Of a stretch of DNA of 64,000 nucleotides, positions 28,476 through 37,594 are shown one piece after another (positions within the stretch are counted from its first letter, which is position 1; each line of letters begins with the position of its first letter). The notes below the pieces were generated by a model. The model was not told the origin of the DNA and did no database searches. It worked only from the letters and a program-made list of their open reading frames with translations. Both the position numbers and the translations under genes were made by a program. This stretch comes from Vibrio diabolicus (GTDB lineage Bacteria; Pseudomonadota; Gammaproteobacteria; Enterobacterales; Vibrionaceae), in the NCBI GenBank assembly GCA_001048675.1, contig CCKK01000020.1, positions 930,001 to 994,000 on the forward strand, given 5' to 3'.

Positions 28476-28895
28476 ATGATGAATAATACAATGCTGCTTT
28501 CAACGCGAACCTTCGTGTATCGTGCCAAAGTTAAGGCTGTTTGTGATGCATCTGATGAATCGGATGGCATGAGCACCATGAGTATCGACTCCTCATTCAA
28601 TATTCAAATTGAGGCGATAAACTGTACCAACGATGAATTTGCCAAGCGCTTTTTTGTCGTCCACGGGGAAGGGCATTTAGAGGGGGATGAATGGTTAGTG
28701 TTGTACGTCAATTCTCTTGAGGTTGACGTTGGAGACGATCTCGAAATTCCGAGTGATGTTGCGTTTGATGCGATGATTGAGAATATGATAAACGAAGCCG
28801 AGCAGTCTTTGGAAAAGCTCTATCACGAAGCGCTACACAACTTAGAGAAAGTGAATCGCTCTGGGAGAAATAAGATAACTTCTAAACACGATTAG
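28476..28895 (+). CDS. Hypothetical acidic protein
   Basis: The 139-residue product is unrecognised. It has an N-terminal beta-rich part (MLLSTRTFVYRAKVKAVCDAS, WLVLYVNSLEVDVG) and a C-terminal helix (about 100-135, Glu/Lys-rich). There is no signal peptide. The second ATG at 28479 is an equally possible start. It lies 62 bases past the MipA/OmpV gene, possibly cotranscribed, and ends at a hairpin. Confidence 0.6.
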   Translation: MMNNTMLLSTRTFVYRAKVKAVCDASDESDGMSTMSIDSSFNIQIEAINCTNDEFAKRFFVVHGEGHLEGDEWLVLYVNSLEVDVGDDLEIPSDVAFDAMIENMINEAEQSLEKLYHEALHNLEKVNRSGRNKITSKHD

Positions 28896-28910
28896 GGTAT
28901 TTTGATCGAC

Positions 28911-28938
28911 AAGGGATTGGCGCGAACCAATCCCTTGT
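28911..28938. terminator. Convergent-gene terminator hairpin
   Basis: CAAGGGATTGG (28911-28921) and its exact complement (28928-28938) around CGCGAA, followed by TTATTTGTATT. It separates the gene ending at 28895 from azoR. Confidence 0.75.
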
Positions 28939-28974
28939 TATTTGTATTCTACTTGTTCTTGAACTTAGGCCAAT

Positions 28975-29559
28975 TTACGCTATCGCTGCAAGTTGGCTCT
29001 GCGCTTCAGAAATGCCTTTCGCAGCGAAATCTTCACCCATGTTTAGCGCTTCCGCATAAACAAATTCCACATCAGTTATACCAACGAAACCTAGCACGGT
29101 ACGCAGGTATGGTGTGACGTTGTCAGTTGGTGAATCTTTATGGATACCACCGCGAGTCGTGATGACAATCGCTTTCTTACCTTCGATCAGGCCTTGAACG
29201 CCGTTTTCTGTGTATTTGAATGTCACGCCAGCACGAGCAATCAAATCAATCCAGTTTTTAAGCTGAGTTGGAATTGTAAAGTTATACATTGGTGCGGCAA
29301 TAACCAAAGTGTCTGCGGCTTTTACTTCTTCAATAAGGGTATCCGACAGTTCGACAACCGCTTGTTGTTCTTGTGAAAGATCTTCCGTTGCGCGAAGTGC
29401 AGTGGCAACGGCGAAGTCCAAAACTGGTAATGGGTTTGCAGCCAAATCACGAACAGTTAGCTTGTCTTGGTCTACATTTTTGATGAAGTCTTCAACCAGT
29501 TTGTTTGATTGAGAGTAATCGCCAAGGATGCTTGATTTTAGAGCTAGTACACGAGACAT
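28975..29559 (-). CDS. azoR: FMN-dependent NADH:quinone/azo reductase AzoR
   Basis: The 194-residue flavodoxin-fold protein matches AzoR: N-terminal phosphate loop region [17 protein letters not shown], the FMN-binding [18 protein letters not shown] motif (about 93-110), and TTRGGIH (about 138). It reduces quinones and azo dyes with NADH, and mainly protects against electrophilic quinones. The length is the family norm. It is transcribed alone, divergent from hrpA. Confidence 0.9.
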   Translation of the reverse strand: MSRVLALKSSILGDYSQSNKLVEDFIKNVDQDKLTVRDLAANPLPVLDFAVATALRATEDLSQEQQAVVELSDTLIEEVKAADTLVIAAPMYNFTIPTQLKNWIDLIARAGVTFKYTENGVQGLIEGKKAIVITTRGGIHKDSPTDNVTPYLRTVLGFVGITDVEFVYAEALNMGEDFAAKGISEAQSQLAAIA

Positions 29560-29744
29560 AATGGTTATTCCTTAAATAAGTGCTTTTGACTATGGGAGCC
29601 ATTATAAGCGAGGCACGTTGGTTAAAAAGTATAGGGATTCGCTGAACATGTTCGAAAAATTTGAATGTGGTTTCGGTTATCTTGTTGCAGATCTTGTGTG
29701 ATACAATCCGCGCAGTTTTTGTAATGAAAAGAATAGGAAACGCT

Positions 29745-32700
29745 TTGACTTCGTCACAGCCCCCAAAAAAGAATCCCGCTGAAGAGCAAGCGACACCGTC
29801 AAATGGTGTGCAAAAGGCGACAGCGAAACAAGATAAAGCACCTCAGGCTCAAGTGAATAGCGCGGCGTCTCTACGTAAAGCGTTAAGCCAGTGCATGATG
29901 CGTGACCGCTTCCGTTTAAGTAAACGCATTTCTGGTGCGAGCAAAATTAAGAAAGATGCAGCACGTAATGCTGTGTTTGATGAAATTGCACTCGACATTG
30001 CCAAATCGATGATGGTTGCGGAACAACGCAGCAACGACAAACCAACGATTGAATACCCAGAAATTCTGCCCGTCAGCCAAAAGCGTGACGACATCGCTAA
30101 AGCTATTGAAGAAAACCAAGTGGTTATCGTCGCGGGTGAAACCGGTTCTGGTAAAACCACTCAGCTGCCAAAAATCTGCACTGAGCTTGGTCGCGGTAAG
30201 TTCGGTCTGATTGGTCATACTCAGCCTCGTCGTCTTGCAGCGCGTTCGGTTGCTAACCGTATTGCCGAAGAGATGGAAACCAAGCTTGGTGAGTTTGTTG
30301 GTTACAAGGTTCGATTCAACGATCAGATCTCTGAAAATACCCAAATCAAATTGATGACGGACGGTATCTTGTTGGCTGAAATTCAGCATGACCGTTTCTT
30401 GAATCAATACGACACCATTATTATCGATGAAGCGCACGAGCGCAGCCTTAACATCGATTTCATCTTAGGTTACTTGAAAGAGTTGCTACCACGTCGTCCT
30501 GATTTGAAAGTGATCATCACGTCGGCAACCATTGACCCAGAGCGCTTCTCAAAACACTTCAATAATGCACCAATTATTGAAGTGTCAGGTCGTACTTACC
30601 CAGTAGAAACTCGTTACCGCCCATTAAGCGGTGATGACGACAATGATCGTGACCAACTTGAAGGCATCTTCGAAGCGGTCGACGAATTGTGCGATGAAGG
30701 TTTAGGTGACATCCTGATCTTCATGAACGGTGAGCGTGAAATTCGTGATACCGCAGATGCACTGTCTAAACGCAATCTGAAGAGCACCGAAATTGTGCCG
30801 CTTTACGCGCGTTTGTCGGCGGGCGAGCAGAACAAGATTTTCCAACCTCATGCTGGTCGCCGAATTGTACTGGCAACCAACGTGGCAGAAACCTCGCTAA
30901 CCGTTCCGGGCATCAAGTATGTTATCGACCCGGGCACGGCGCGCATTAGCCGCTACAGTTACCGAACTAAGGTTCAGCGTCTTCCAATTGAGCCGGTTTC
31001 TCAGGCGAGTGCGAACCAACGTAAAGGTCGTTGTGGTCGTGTGGAAGAGGGTATCTGTATCCGTCTGTACTCAGAGGAAGATTTTGAGTCGCGCCCAGAG
31101 TTTACCGATCCCGAGATCCTGCGTACCAACCTAGCATCGGTTATCTTACAGATGACCGCACTTGGCTTGGGTGACATTCAAGCCTTCCCATTTGTGGAAG
31201 CGCCGGACAAACGTAACATCCAAGATGGTGTTCGTTTGCTGGAAGAGCTTGGCGCGATTAATTCTGAGGTAAAAGACCCGAAAAAACGCCTGACTTCCAT
31301 CGGTCGCCAATTAGCTCGTTTGCCAATCGACCCACGCTTGGCGCGTATGGTTTTGGAAGCGCCAAAATATGGTGCGCTTAAAGAAGTGATGATCATTGCA
31401 GCGGCCTTGTCGATTCAAGATCCACGCGAGCGTCCTTCAGACAAACAACAATCATCAGATGATAAGCACCGTCGTTTCTTCCATGAAGAGTCGGACTTCC
31501 TGACGTTTGTGAATTTGTGGGAATATATCCAAAAGCAGCAAAAAGCGTTGTCTAGCAACCAGTTCCGCAAGCAGTGTAAGCAAGATTATTTGAACTACTT
31601 GCGCGTTCGCGAGTGGCAAGACGTTTACTTCCAAATTCATCAGTCGATGCGTGAAATGGAATTCAAACTTAACGATGAGCCTGCTTCTTACCATGGTGTA
31701 CACAGTGCGATCTTGGTTGGTTTGCTGTCGCACATCGGTATGAAAGACCAAGAAAAGAATGAATATCAAGGCGCGCGCAACGCTCGTTTCCATATCTTCC
31801 CTGCATCGGGTCTATTTAAGAAACAACCTAAGTGGATAATGTCAGCTGAGTTGGTGGAAACCTCGAAACTTTGGGGTCGCATCATTGCCAAGATTCAGCC
31901 GGAATGGATTGAGCCATTAGCCAAACATCTTATCAAGCGCAGTTACAGTGAACCGCATTGGTCGAAGAAACGCGCGGCGGTGATGGCGCACGAAAAAGTC
32001 ATGCTTTACGGCGTACCAATCGTACCGAAGCGTTTGGTCAACTACGGCAGTATCGATCCGACCGTTAGCCGCGAAATCTTTATTCGTAGTGCATTGGTTG
32101 AAGGTGAGTGGGAAACCAAACACGCGTTCTTTAAGCAAAACCGTAAGCTTCTGCAAGAAGTGGAAGAGCTTGAACACAAATCTCGTCGTCGTGACATCTT
32201 GGTGGATGATGATGAGCTGTTTGATTTCTATGACCAACGTGTTGGTACCGAAGTGGTGTCTGGTAAACATTTCGATACTTGGTGGAAAAAAGCATCGAAA
32301 GAAGATCCTGAACTGCTGAACTTTGAAAAAGAGATGCTGTTCAAGGGCGATGCTAGTCATGTCACCGATTTGGATTACCCGAACTTCTGGCATCAAAATG
32401 GTTTGAAGCTCAAGTTGAGTTACCAATTTGAACCGGGCGATGATAGTGACGGTGTCACAGTGCATTTGCCGTTGCCGATTTTAAACCAAGTTGAACCAGC
32501 GGGCTTTGACTGGCAGATCCCGGGTTTGCGTCATGAGCTTATTGTTAGTTTGATTAAATCGCTGCCGAAGACGATTCGTAAGAACTTTGTGCCTGCGCCA
32601 AACTATGCCGATGCATTCTTAGCACGCGTAACACCAATGGAAGCACCGCTGCTAGACTCGCTAGAAAAAGAACTGCGCCGCATGACGGGTGTAGAAGTAT

Positions 32701-33731
32701 TGCGTGAAGACTGGAACTTGGAACAGGTGCCTGAGCACTTGAAAGTCACGTTCCGAGCGGTTGATCATCGAAATCGCAAACTGAAGGAACATAAAGACCT
32801 TCACGAATTGAAAGAGAGCTTGAAAGACAAAGTTCAAGAAACGCTTTCTAAAGTGGCAGATGACGATATAGAACAGCAAGGTCTGCATACGTGGAGCTTT
32901 GGCGAATTGCCGAAAGTGTATCAACAAAAACGTGGCGGCTACGATGTAAAAGCGTATCCGGCGCTTGTTGATACCAAAGACAGCGTTGAAATCAAACTCT
33001 ACGAAACCGAATTTGAGCAGATCACCGCAATGCGCGCTGGCCAGCGTCGCCTAATTTTATTGAACGTACCGTCGCCAATTAAATATTTGCACGCTAACTT
33101 ACCGAACAAATCGAAGTTGGGTTTGTATTTTAACCCTTACGGCAAAGTGCTTGATCTGATTGATGACTGTATCGCCTGTGGTGTCGATAAGCTTATTGAA
33201 GAGCAGGGTGGCTTAGTTTGGGAGCCAGAGAAGTTCGAAGCGTTGAAAGAACACGTTCGTGCTGAACTGGGTGATACCGTCGTAGAGATCGCGAAACAGG
33301 TTGAGACTATTCTGACAACGGCGTTCAGCATCAATAAGAAGCTCAAAGGCAAAATCGACTTCACTATGGCGTTTGCTCTGTCCGATATCAAAGCACAAAT
33401 TGAAGGCTTGATCTTCAAAGGCTTTGCGACGGAATGTGGCTGGAAACGCTTGCCGGATATTCTTCGCTACATGCGTGCGATAGAGCGTCGTATGGAGAAG
33501 TTGCCAATCGATCCAAACAAAGATCGTTTACATATGCTGAAGATTGAATCTGTGACTCAAGACTATAAAGAGTTGCTGAATAAGATCCCGAAAGGCGTGG
33601 CCATTCCTGAAAACGTAAAAGAAGTGCGTTGGATGATTGAAGAGCTTCGCGTGAGTTACTTTGCTCAACAATTAGGCACTCCTTATCCTGTTTCTGATAA
33701 ACGAGTCAAAAACGCGATTGATGCTTGCTAA
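29745..33731 (+). CDS. hrpA: ATP-dependent RNA helicase HrpA
   Basis: This roughly 1,328-residue DEAH-box helicase contains GETGSGKTT (motif I), DEAH (motif II), SAT (motif III) and QRKGRCGR (motif VI), followed by the winged-helix, OB and HrpA-specific C-terminal regions that match E. coli HrpA throughout. It remodels mRNA and rescues stalled ribosomes. I prefer the TTG at 29745 (AGGA seven bases upstream); the promoter TACAAT at 29702-29707 leaves too short a leader for the ATG at 29724, which also lacks a ribosome site. The upstream open frame to 29661 is then non-coding. Confidence 0.9.
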   Translation: MTSSQPPKKNPAEEQATPSNGVQKATAKQDKAPQAQVNSAASLRKALSQCMMRDRFRLSKRISGASKIKKDAARNAVFDEIALDIAKSMMVAEQRSNDKPTIEYPEILPVSQKRDDIAKAIEENQVVIVAGETGSGKTTQLPKICTELGRGKFGLIGHTQPRRLAARSVANRIAEEMETKLGEFVGYKVRFNDQISENTQIKLMTDGILLAEIQHDRFLNQYDTIIIDEAHERSLNIDFILGYLKELLPRRPDLKVIITSATIDPERFSKHFNNAPIIEVSGRTYPVETRYRPLSGDDDNDRDQLEGIFEAVDELCDEGLGDILIFMNGEREIRDTADALSKRNLKSTEIVPLYARLSAGEQNKIFQPHAGRRIVLATNVAETSLTVPGIKYVIDPGTARISRYSYRTKVQRLPIEPVSQASANQRKGRCGRVEEGICIRLYSEEDFESRPEFTDPEILRTNLASVILQMTALGLGDIQAFPFVEAPDKRNIQDGVRLLEELGAINSEVKDPKKRLTSIGRQLARLPIDPRLARMVLEAPKYGALKEVMIIAAALSIQDPRERPSDKQQSSDDKHRRFFHEESDFLTFVNLWEYIQKQQKALSSNQFRKQCKQDYLNYLRVREWQDVYFQIHQSMREMEFKLNDEPASYHGVHSAILVGLLSHIGMKDQEKNEYQGARNARFHIFPASGLFKKQPKWIMSAELVETSKLWGRIIAKIQPEWIEPLAKHLIKRSYSEPHWSKKRAAVMAHEKVMLYGVPIVPKRLVNYGSIDPTVSREIFIRSALVEGEWETKHAFFKQNRKLLQEVEELEHKSRRRDILVDDDELFDFYDQRVGTEVVSGKHFDTWWKKASKEDPELLNFEKEMLFKGDASHVTDLDYPNFWHQNGLKLKLSYQFEPGDDSDGVTVHLPLPILNQVEPAGFDWQIPGLRHELIVSLIKSLPKTIRKNFVPAPNYADAFLARVTPMEAPLLDSLEKELRRMTGVEVLREDWNLEQVPEHLKVTFRAVDHRNRKLKEHKDLHELKESLKDKVQETLSKVADDDIEQQGLHTWSFGELPKVYQQKRGGYDVKAYPALVDTKDSVEIKLYETEFEQITAMRAGQRRLILLNVPSPIKYLHANLPNKSKLGLYFNPYGKVLDLIDDCIACGVDKLIEEQGGLVWEPEKFEALKEHVRAELGDTVVEIAKQVETILTTAFSINKKLKGKIDFTMAFALSDIKAQIEGLIFKGFATECGWKRLPDILRYMRAIERRMEKLPIDPNKDRLHMLKIESVTQDYKELLNKIPKGVAIPENVKEVRWMIEELRVSYFAQQLGTPYPVSDKRVKNAIDAC

Positions 33732-33827
33732 TCAACCAGTAAAATAGCGTCAGATTTGTAATTCTCGCGTATGAGATTACTGGTACACTAATTGCTAGTA
33801 ACTCAATAAGCGTTATTTTTTAGTTCT

Positions 33828-33849
33828 GGGAGGCAATGGTTCGCCTCCC
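33828..33849 (+). terminator. Terminator after hrpA
   Basis: GGGAGGC (33828-33834) pairs with GCCTCCC (33843-33849), followed by TTTATAT, 97 bases past the hrpA stop. Confidence 0.6.
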
Positions 33850-33910
33850 TTTATATGTAGTACCAACGACTGAGTTATGCAGACGTGGGAATAATAAAGA
33901 GTAAAGGTAG

Positions 33911-34394
33911 ATGATAGAAAAAAACTCTATTAGCAGTGGCGCTACTTGGCGCATCTTCTGCGGCAATGGCAGATTCTTGGATTTACGGTGGTGCAACAGT
34001 AGGTCAGTCTGACTACAAAGGTGAGACGGATACATCATACTCTGTTCACGTTGGTACAGGCATCCTACCTATCATTGGTATTGAAGCAGGTGTGACGCAA
34101 CACGGTGAATTTAACGTAAATGGTCAAGACACTAAGCTAACGTCTTACTACGCAGCACTTAAGCCAAGCATCGACTTTGGTCCACTGCATGTGTATGCAA
34201 AAGGTGGCTTCCACCAGTGGGACAAAGAAGTGAAAGGCGGCAAAGACGATGACGATTTGGATCTAATGTACGGTGTAGGTGCTGAGTACTTCATTTTTGG
34301 TCCGATGTCTGTTGGTGCTAGCTACATGAACTACACGGCGGGTAAAGACGATATCGGCACGTTCTCTGTTAACGCAACACTGCATTTCCTATAA
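33911..34394 (+). CDS. Small outer-membrane beta-barrel protein, start region disrupted
   Basis: From about 33918 the frame encodes KKTLLAVALLGASSAAMA, a clear signal-peptide core, then DSWIYGGATVGQSD and an eight-strand barrel ending in LHFL. It is a paralogue of the next gene. No normal start exists: the in-frame codon before KKT is TAG (33915-33917). Removing the A at 33916 would give ATGAAAAAAACT behind AAAGG, as in the paralogue; removing one of the seven A at 33918-33924 would give a start at 33911. The GTG at 33936 would lose the basic part of the signal peptide. Either a recent indel or a base-calling error. Confidence 0.7.
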
Positions 34395-34420
34395 GCGTCT
34401 AGCTTTCTAACACCCATATG

Positions 34421-34449
34421 AAAAACACCGACTTTATGTCGGTGTTTTT
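34421..34449 (+). terminator. Intrinsic terminator
   Basis: AAAAACACCGAC (34421-34432), loop TTTAT, exact complement to 34449 with a run of T. Ends the first barrel gene. Confidence 0.9.
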
Positions 34450-34594
34450 TTGTTCTGGAAGTCACAAAACAAAAGTTGAACATAAATTATTCACTTTTGG
34501 ATCTTAAAATGCTCATACTTTCCAATATATAGTGGCGATTAAATGCGCATATTTGCGTAATGTTTCGCTTAGGAATCGCTCAGGAAGGGATAGT

Positions 34595-35110
34595 ATGAAA
34601 AAAACACTCTCGTTATTAGCTCTAACGTTGTGCTCAACATCAGCAATGGCTGACTCATGGATTTACGCTGGCGGTCAAATTGGTCAATCTGATATCGATA
34701 GCGAAAACGATACAACCTACGGTATTCATGTAGGTACTGGTATTTTGCCATTCATTGGCATTGAGGCAGGTTACTTTAACCACGGCAAAGTGGATTTATC
34801 ACTGAGTGGCAGCAGGGGTAGTGCTGATTTTGATTCATTCTATTTAGCAGCGAAACCAAGCATCGACTTTGGGCCGCTTCATGTCTATGCCAAAGGTGGC
34901 ATCAATGCATTCAATGTTGATTATGACGGCGGACTGAGAAATCTAGATAAAGATGATGGTGTCTCTTACATGTATGGTGTCGGTGCCGAATACTTCTTGC
35001 TCGATAATGTTTCTATTGGGGCAAGCTATCAAGCGTTTGGCGTGGATATTGACAGCGATAGTGACACCGTGAGCAGTGTGACAGGGAATATTACCTTCCA
35101 TTTCCTATAA
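34595..35110 (+). CDS. Small outer-membrane beta-barrel protein (paralogue)
   Basis: The 171-residue protein starts MKKTLSLLALTLCSTSAMA-DSWIYAGGQIGQSD, with signal cleavage after AMA, and ends FHFL as expected for a barrel recognised by BAM. The start at 34595 follows GGAAGGG. It shares SWIYxGG, GIHVGTGILPFIGIEAG and KPSIDFGPLHVYAKGG with the preceding gene, so the pair is a tandem duplication. It resembles OmpX/OmpA-like 'porin family' barrels; its role is unknown. Confidence 0.8.
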   Translation: MKKTLSLLALTLCSTSAMADSWIYAGGQIGQSDIDSENDTTYGIHVGTGILPFIGIEAGYFNHGKVDLSLSGSRGSADFDSFYLAAKPSIDFGPLHVYAKGGINAFNVDYDGGLRNLDKDDGVSYMYGVGAEYFLLDNVSIGASYQAFGVDIDSDSDTVSSVTGNITFHFL

Positions 35111-35133
35111 TACTCAGCCTCTATGAAAACGTT

Positions 35134-35173
35134 ACTGACTTGGTTTCATCGCTAGCTTTGAAACCAAGTCAGT
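35134..35173. terminator. Perfect 15-bp hairpin after the second barrel gene
   Basis: ACTGACTTGGTTTCA (35134-35148) pairs with 35159-35173 across a 10-base loop. There is no T-run, but its place 24 bases past the stop fits a transcript end. The following 300 bases up to 35429 hold only the transporter's promoter region, with no gene. Confidence 0.6.
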
Positions 35174-35429
35174 GTTACTTATCTCAATTTACGCGTCCAT
35201 CAATGATAAAGCCACAGAGCGCAAGTATTTCCAGTGCTTTTCCAACGATCAAATTACGATAAAATCAATCGTTAGACCTCATAATTTTTGTGTTGATATT
35301 ACTTTGTTCTTATCTGCCTTTAACTGAGCCAAAAATGCAATAAATGGCGATTTTTTGCAAAAATATGTGATTGCTGCTAAACTTCGCCCCGCTTTAAAAC
35401 TTTAGAGTTCAAATTAATGGAGGGCGGTA

Positions 35430-35618
35430 TTGGAGTTCTTCTCACCTGAGGGGCGTTTCAAATTCACGTTAAATTTGTATTTATGGATAATGCATTTAAA
35501 AAATATAGTATCGACACAACAGACTATCAGGTTGGACAGGACAACGTTCAAAAGTGGGGATTCGACATACATAACCCCGTTTTTGGCATCAGTGCGGGTC
35601 TCGTTGTTTTCTGTCTAA
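35430..35618 (+). CDS. Possible short upstream ORF overlapping the BCCT gene
   Basis: A TTG at 35430 lies five bases after a near-perfect ribosome site (GGAGGG, 35419-35424), while the BCCT ATG at 35483 has none. The frame runs 62 codons and stops 135 bases inside the transporter gene. The peptide looks like no known protein. It could couple translation to the transporter start, or be accidental. Confidence 0.25.
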   Translation: MEFFSPEGRFKFTLNLYLWIMHLKNIVSTQQTIRLDRTTFKSGDSTYITPFLASVRVSLFSV

Positions 35619-37063
35619 TTTCACTTCTTCTTGTTGAGCCAACCACTGCTCGTGATGTATTAAACGGTCTGAAAAACGGAATTATCGAACAGTTTGATGC
35701 GTTCTTTATGTGGTCGACAAACTTCTTCTTATTATTCGCTGTTGCTCTTCTTTTTTCTCCGCTGGGTAAAATCCGCTTAGGTGGCAAAGAAGCAACGCCG
35801 GATCACTCAACCGTTTCTTGGTTGTCGATGCTCTTTGCTGCTGGTATGGGTATTGGCCTTCTGTTCTGGAGTGTGGCGGAGCCGACCGCGTACTTCACTG
35901 ATTGGTGGGGAATGCCACTGAACGCAGTGCCATACACAGAAGAAGCGAAATCTCTCGCGATGGGTGCCACCATGTTCCACTGGGGTGTGCATGGTTGGAG
36001 TATTTACGCACTCGTTGCACTAGCACTTGCGTTTTTTGCTTTTAACAAGGGTTTACCGCTTTCATTGCGCGCGGCGTTTTATCCAATTTTTGGTGACCGA
36101 GCATGGGGTTGGTTAGGGCATGTTATCGACATTCTTGCCGTTTTATCCACGCTGTTTGGTCTTGCAACGTCGCTGGGTCTCGGTGCTCAGCAGGCGACCA
36201 GTGGTATTAACCATGTCTTTGGTCTAGAAGGCGGCATTGGTACACAAATGATTGTGATCACCTTTGTTACCTTTATCGCGGTGCTATCAGTAATTCGTGG
36301 TATTGATGGTGGTGTTAAGCTACTGAGTAACGTCAATATGGTGGTTGCGTTTGCCCTGCTTATTTTCATTACCTTTATCACGTTTGATACGGCGTGGGGT
36401 TCGCTACGCGACACAACAATGGCTTACATTGAAAATATTATTCCGTTGAGCAACCCCCACGGTCGTGAAGATGAAACTTGGATGCACGGCTGGACGGTAT
36501 TCTACTGGGCTTGGTGGGTATCTTGGTCACCGTTTGTTGGTATGTTTATCGCGCGTGTGTCTAAAGGTCGTACGGTTCGAGAATTCCTGTTCGCAGTGAT
36601 CGTTATTCCTACTGTCGTTACCTTGATTTGGATGTCTGTATTCGGTGGTATCGCGCTTGACCAAGTGGTGAATAAAGTCGGTGAGCTAGGTGCAAATGGT
36701 CTAACTGATATTTCACTGACTCTGTTCCATGTTTACGATGCGCTACCGTATAGCTCAGTGATTTCAATGCTTTCTATCGTGCTGATTCTGGTGTTCTTTA
36801 TTACATCATCAGACTCTGGCTCACTGGTTATCGATAGTATCACTGCGGGCGGTAAGATTGATGCACCAATTCCACAGCGTATTTTCTGGGCTTGTATTGA
36901 AGGTGCAATTGCAGCCGTTATGCTTTGGGTTGGTGGCAAAGAAGCCTTGCAAGCATTGCAGTCAGGCGTGGTTGCAACGGGATTACCGTTTACCTTTGTT
37001 CTGTTGTTGATGTGTGTAAGCTTGGTTAAAGGGTTAAGAACCGAACTGTCAGCTTACAAATAA
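35483..37063 (+). CDS. BCCT-family osmolyte transporter (betaine/choline/carnitine type)
   Basis: The 526 residues form twelve membrane segments with BCCT hallmarks: FAAGMGIGLLFWSVAEP (about 111-127) and the tryptophan-rich FYWAWWVSWSPFVGMFIARVSKGRT (about 335-360). It imports compatible solutes, probably with Na+. Vibrios carry several BCCT paralogues; in V. parahaemolyticus one lies next to the syp/scv locus, which fits this position (from memory). No ectoine or choline-oxidation genes lie beside it, so the exact substrate is open. Confidence 0.88.
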   Translation: MDNAFKKYSIDTTDYQVGQDNVQKWGFDIHNPVFGISAGLVVFCLISLLLVEPTTARDVLNGLKNGIIEQFDAFFMWSTNFFLLFAVALLFSPLGKIRLGGKEATPDHSTVSWLSMLFAAGMGIGLLFWSVAEPTAYFTDWWGMPLNAVPYTEEAKSLAMGATMFHWGVHGWSIYALVALALAFFAFNKGLPLSLRAAFYPIFGDRAWGWLGHVIDILAVLSTLFGLATSLGLGAQQATSGINHVFGLEGGIGTQMIVITFVTFIAVLSVIRGIDGGVKLLSNVNMVVAFALLIFITFITFDTAWGSLRDTTMAYIENIIPLSNPHGREDETWMHGWTVFYWAWWVSWSPFVGMFIARVSKGRTVREFLFAVIVIPTVVTLIWMSVFGGIALDQVVNKVGELGANGLTDISLTLFHVYDALPYSSVISMLSIVLILVFFITSSDSGSLVIDSITAGGKIDAPIPQRIFWACIEGAIAAVMLWVGGKEALQALQSGVVATGLPFTFVLLLMCVSLVKGLRTELSAYK

Positions 37064-37088
37064 ACACTATCCACTATTGAATTTAATT

Positions 37089-37109
37089 GCCGAGCCTAAT
37101 GCGCTCGGC
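37089..37109 (+). terminator. Intrinsic terminator of the BCCT gene
   Basis: GCCGAGC (37089-37095) pairs with GCTCGGC (37103-37109), followed by ATTTTTTATTTT. It also shows that the long upstream extension of the next frame is not coding. Confidence 0.9.
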
Positions 37110-37185
37110 ATTTTTTATTTTCTACTTTTCTTTTTCAATAATTCCGTTACAGTTTGGGCTTATTCCCACCTCATTTAACAGCATT

Positions 37186-37575
37186 ATGTCACTGGCTAAA
37201 CTCATTCTTATTCGTGGACTTCCAGGTTCAGGTAAAACAACCTTAGCAAAGCAATTGGCGGTAGAGCTTGGTGCTAAGCATTTTGAAGCTGACATGTATT
37301 TTGAAAATGATGAAGGTGATTATCACTTTAACCCAACTGAATTACCCCAAGCGCATGAATGGTGTTTTCAGCAAACTCGAAAGTGGTTGAACAAAGGGAA
37401 AGTCGTGATTGTGAGTAATACGTTTGTTCGGCACTGGGAGATGAAGCGTTACTTGGACTACTGCGTGAAGATGCGGATTGAGGTGGAAGTTAAGGTGTGT
37501 CGCGGAGCGTATCAAAGCATTCATGATGTGCCACCAGCAACCATCGAAAAGATGCGACGCCAGTGGCAAGAGTGA
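37186..37575 (+). CDS. P-loop AAA/kinase-like protein
   Basis: The 129-residue protein begins MSLAKLILIRGLPGSGKTTLAK, a Walker A of the AAA_33/zeta-toxin/polynucleotide-kinase type, followed by an acidic motif (EADMYFEND) and VIVSNTFVRHWEMKRY. Such small proteins resemble the kinase part of N4BP2-like proteins. The substrate is unknown. The start at 37186 is chosen because the frame upstream crosses a terminator. It converges on sypR with only 19 bases between stops. Confidence 0.7.
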   Translation: MSLAKLILIRGLPGSGKTTLAKQLAVELGAKHFEADMYFENDEGDYHFNPTELPQAHEWCFQQTRKWLNKGKVVIVSNTFVRHWEMKRYLDYCVKMRIEVEVKVCRGAYQSIHDVPPATIEKMRRQWQE

Positions 37576-37594
37576 CCGTTACCAGAACCAGGGG

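Noticed and set aside
29661-29744. N-terminal extension of HrpA
   Set aside because: The predicted promoter lies inside this stretch, and the TTG at 29745 has a better ribosome site.
37087-37185. Membrane-anchored N-terminus of the P-loop protein
   Set aside because: This stretch contains the BCCT terminator and no ribosome site; the protein starts at 37186.
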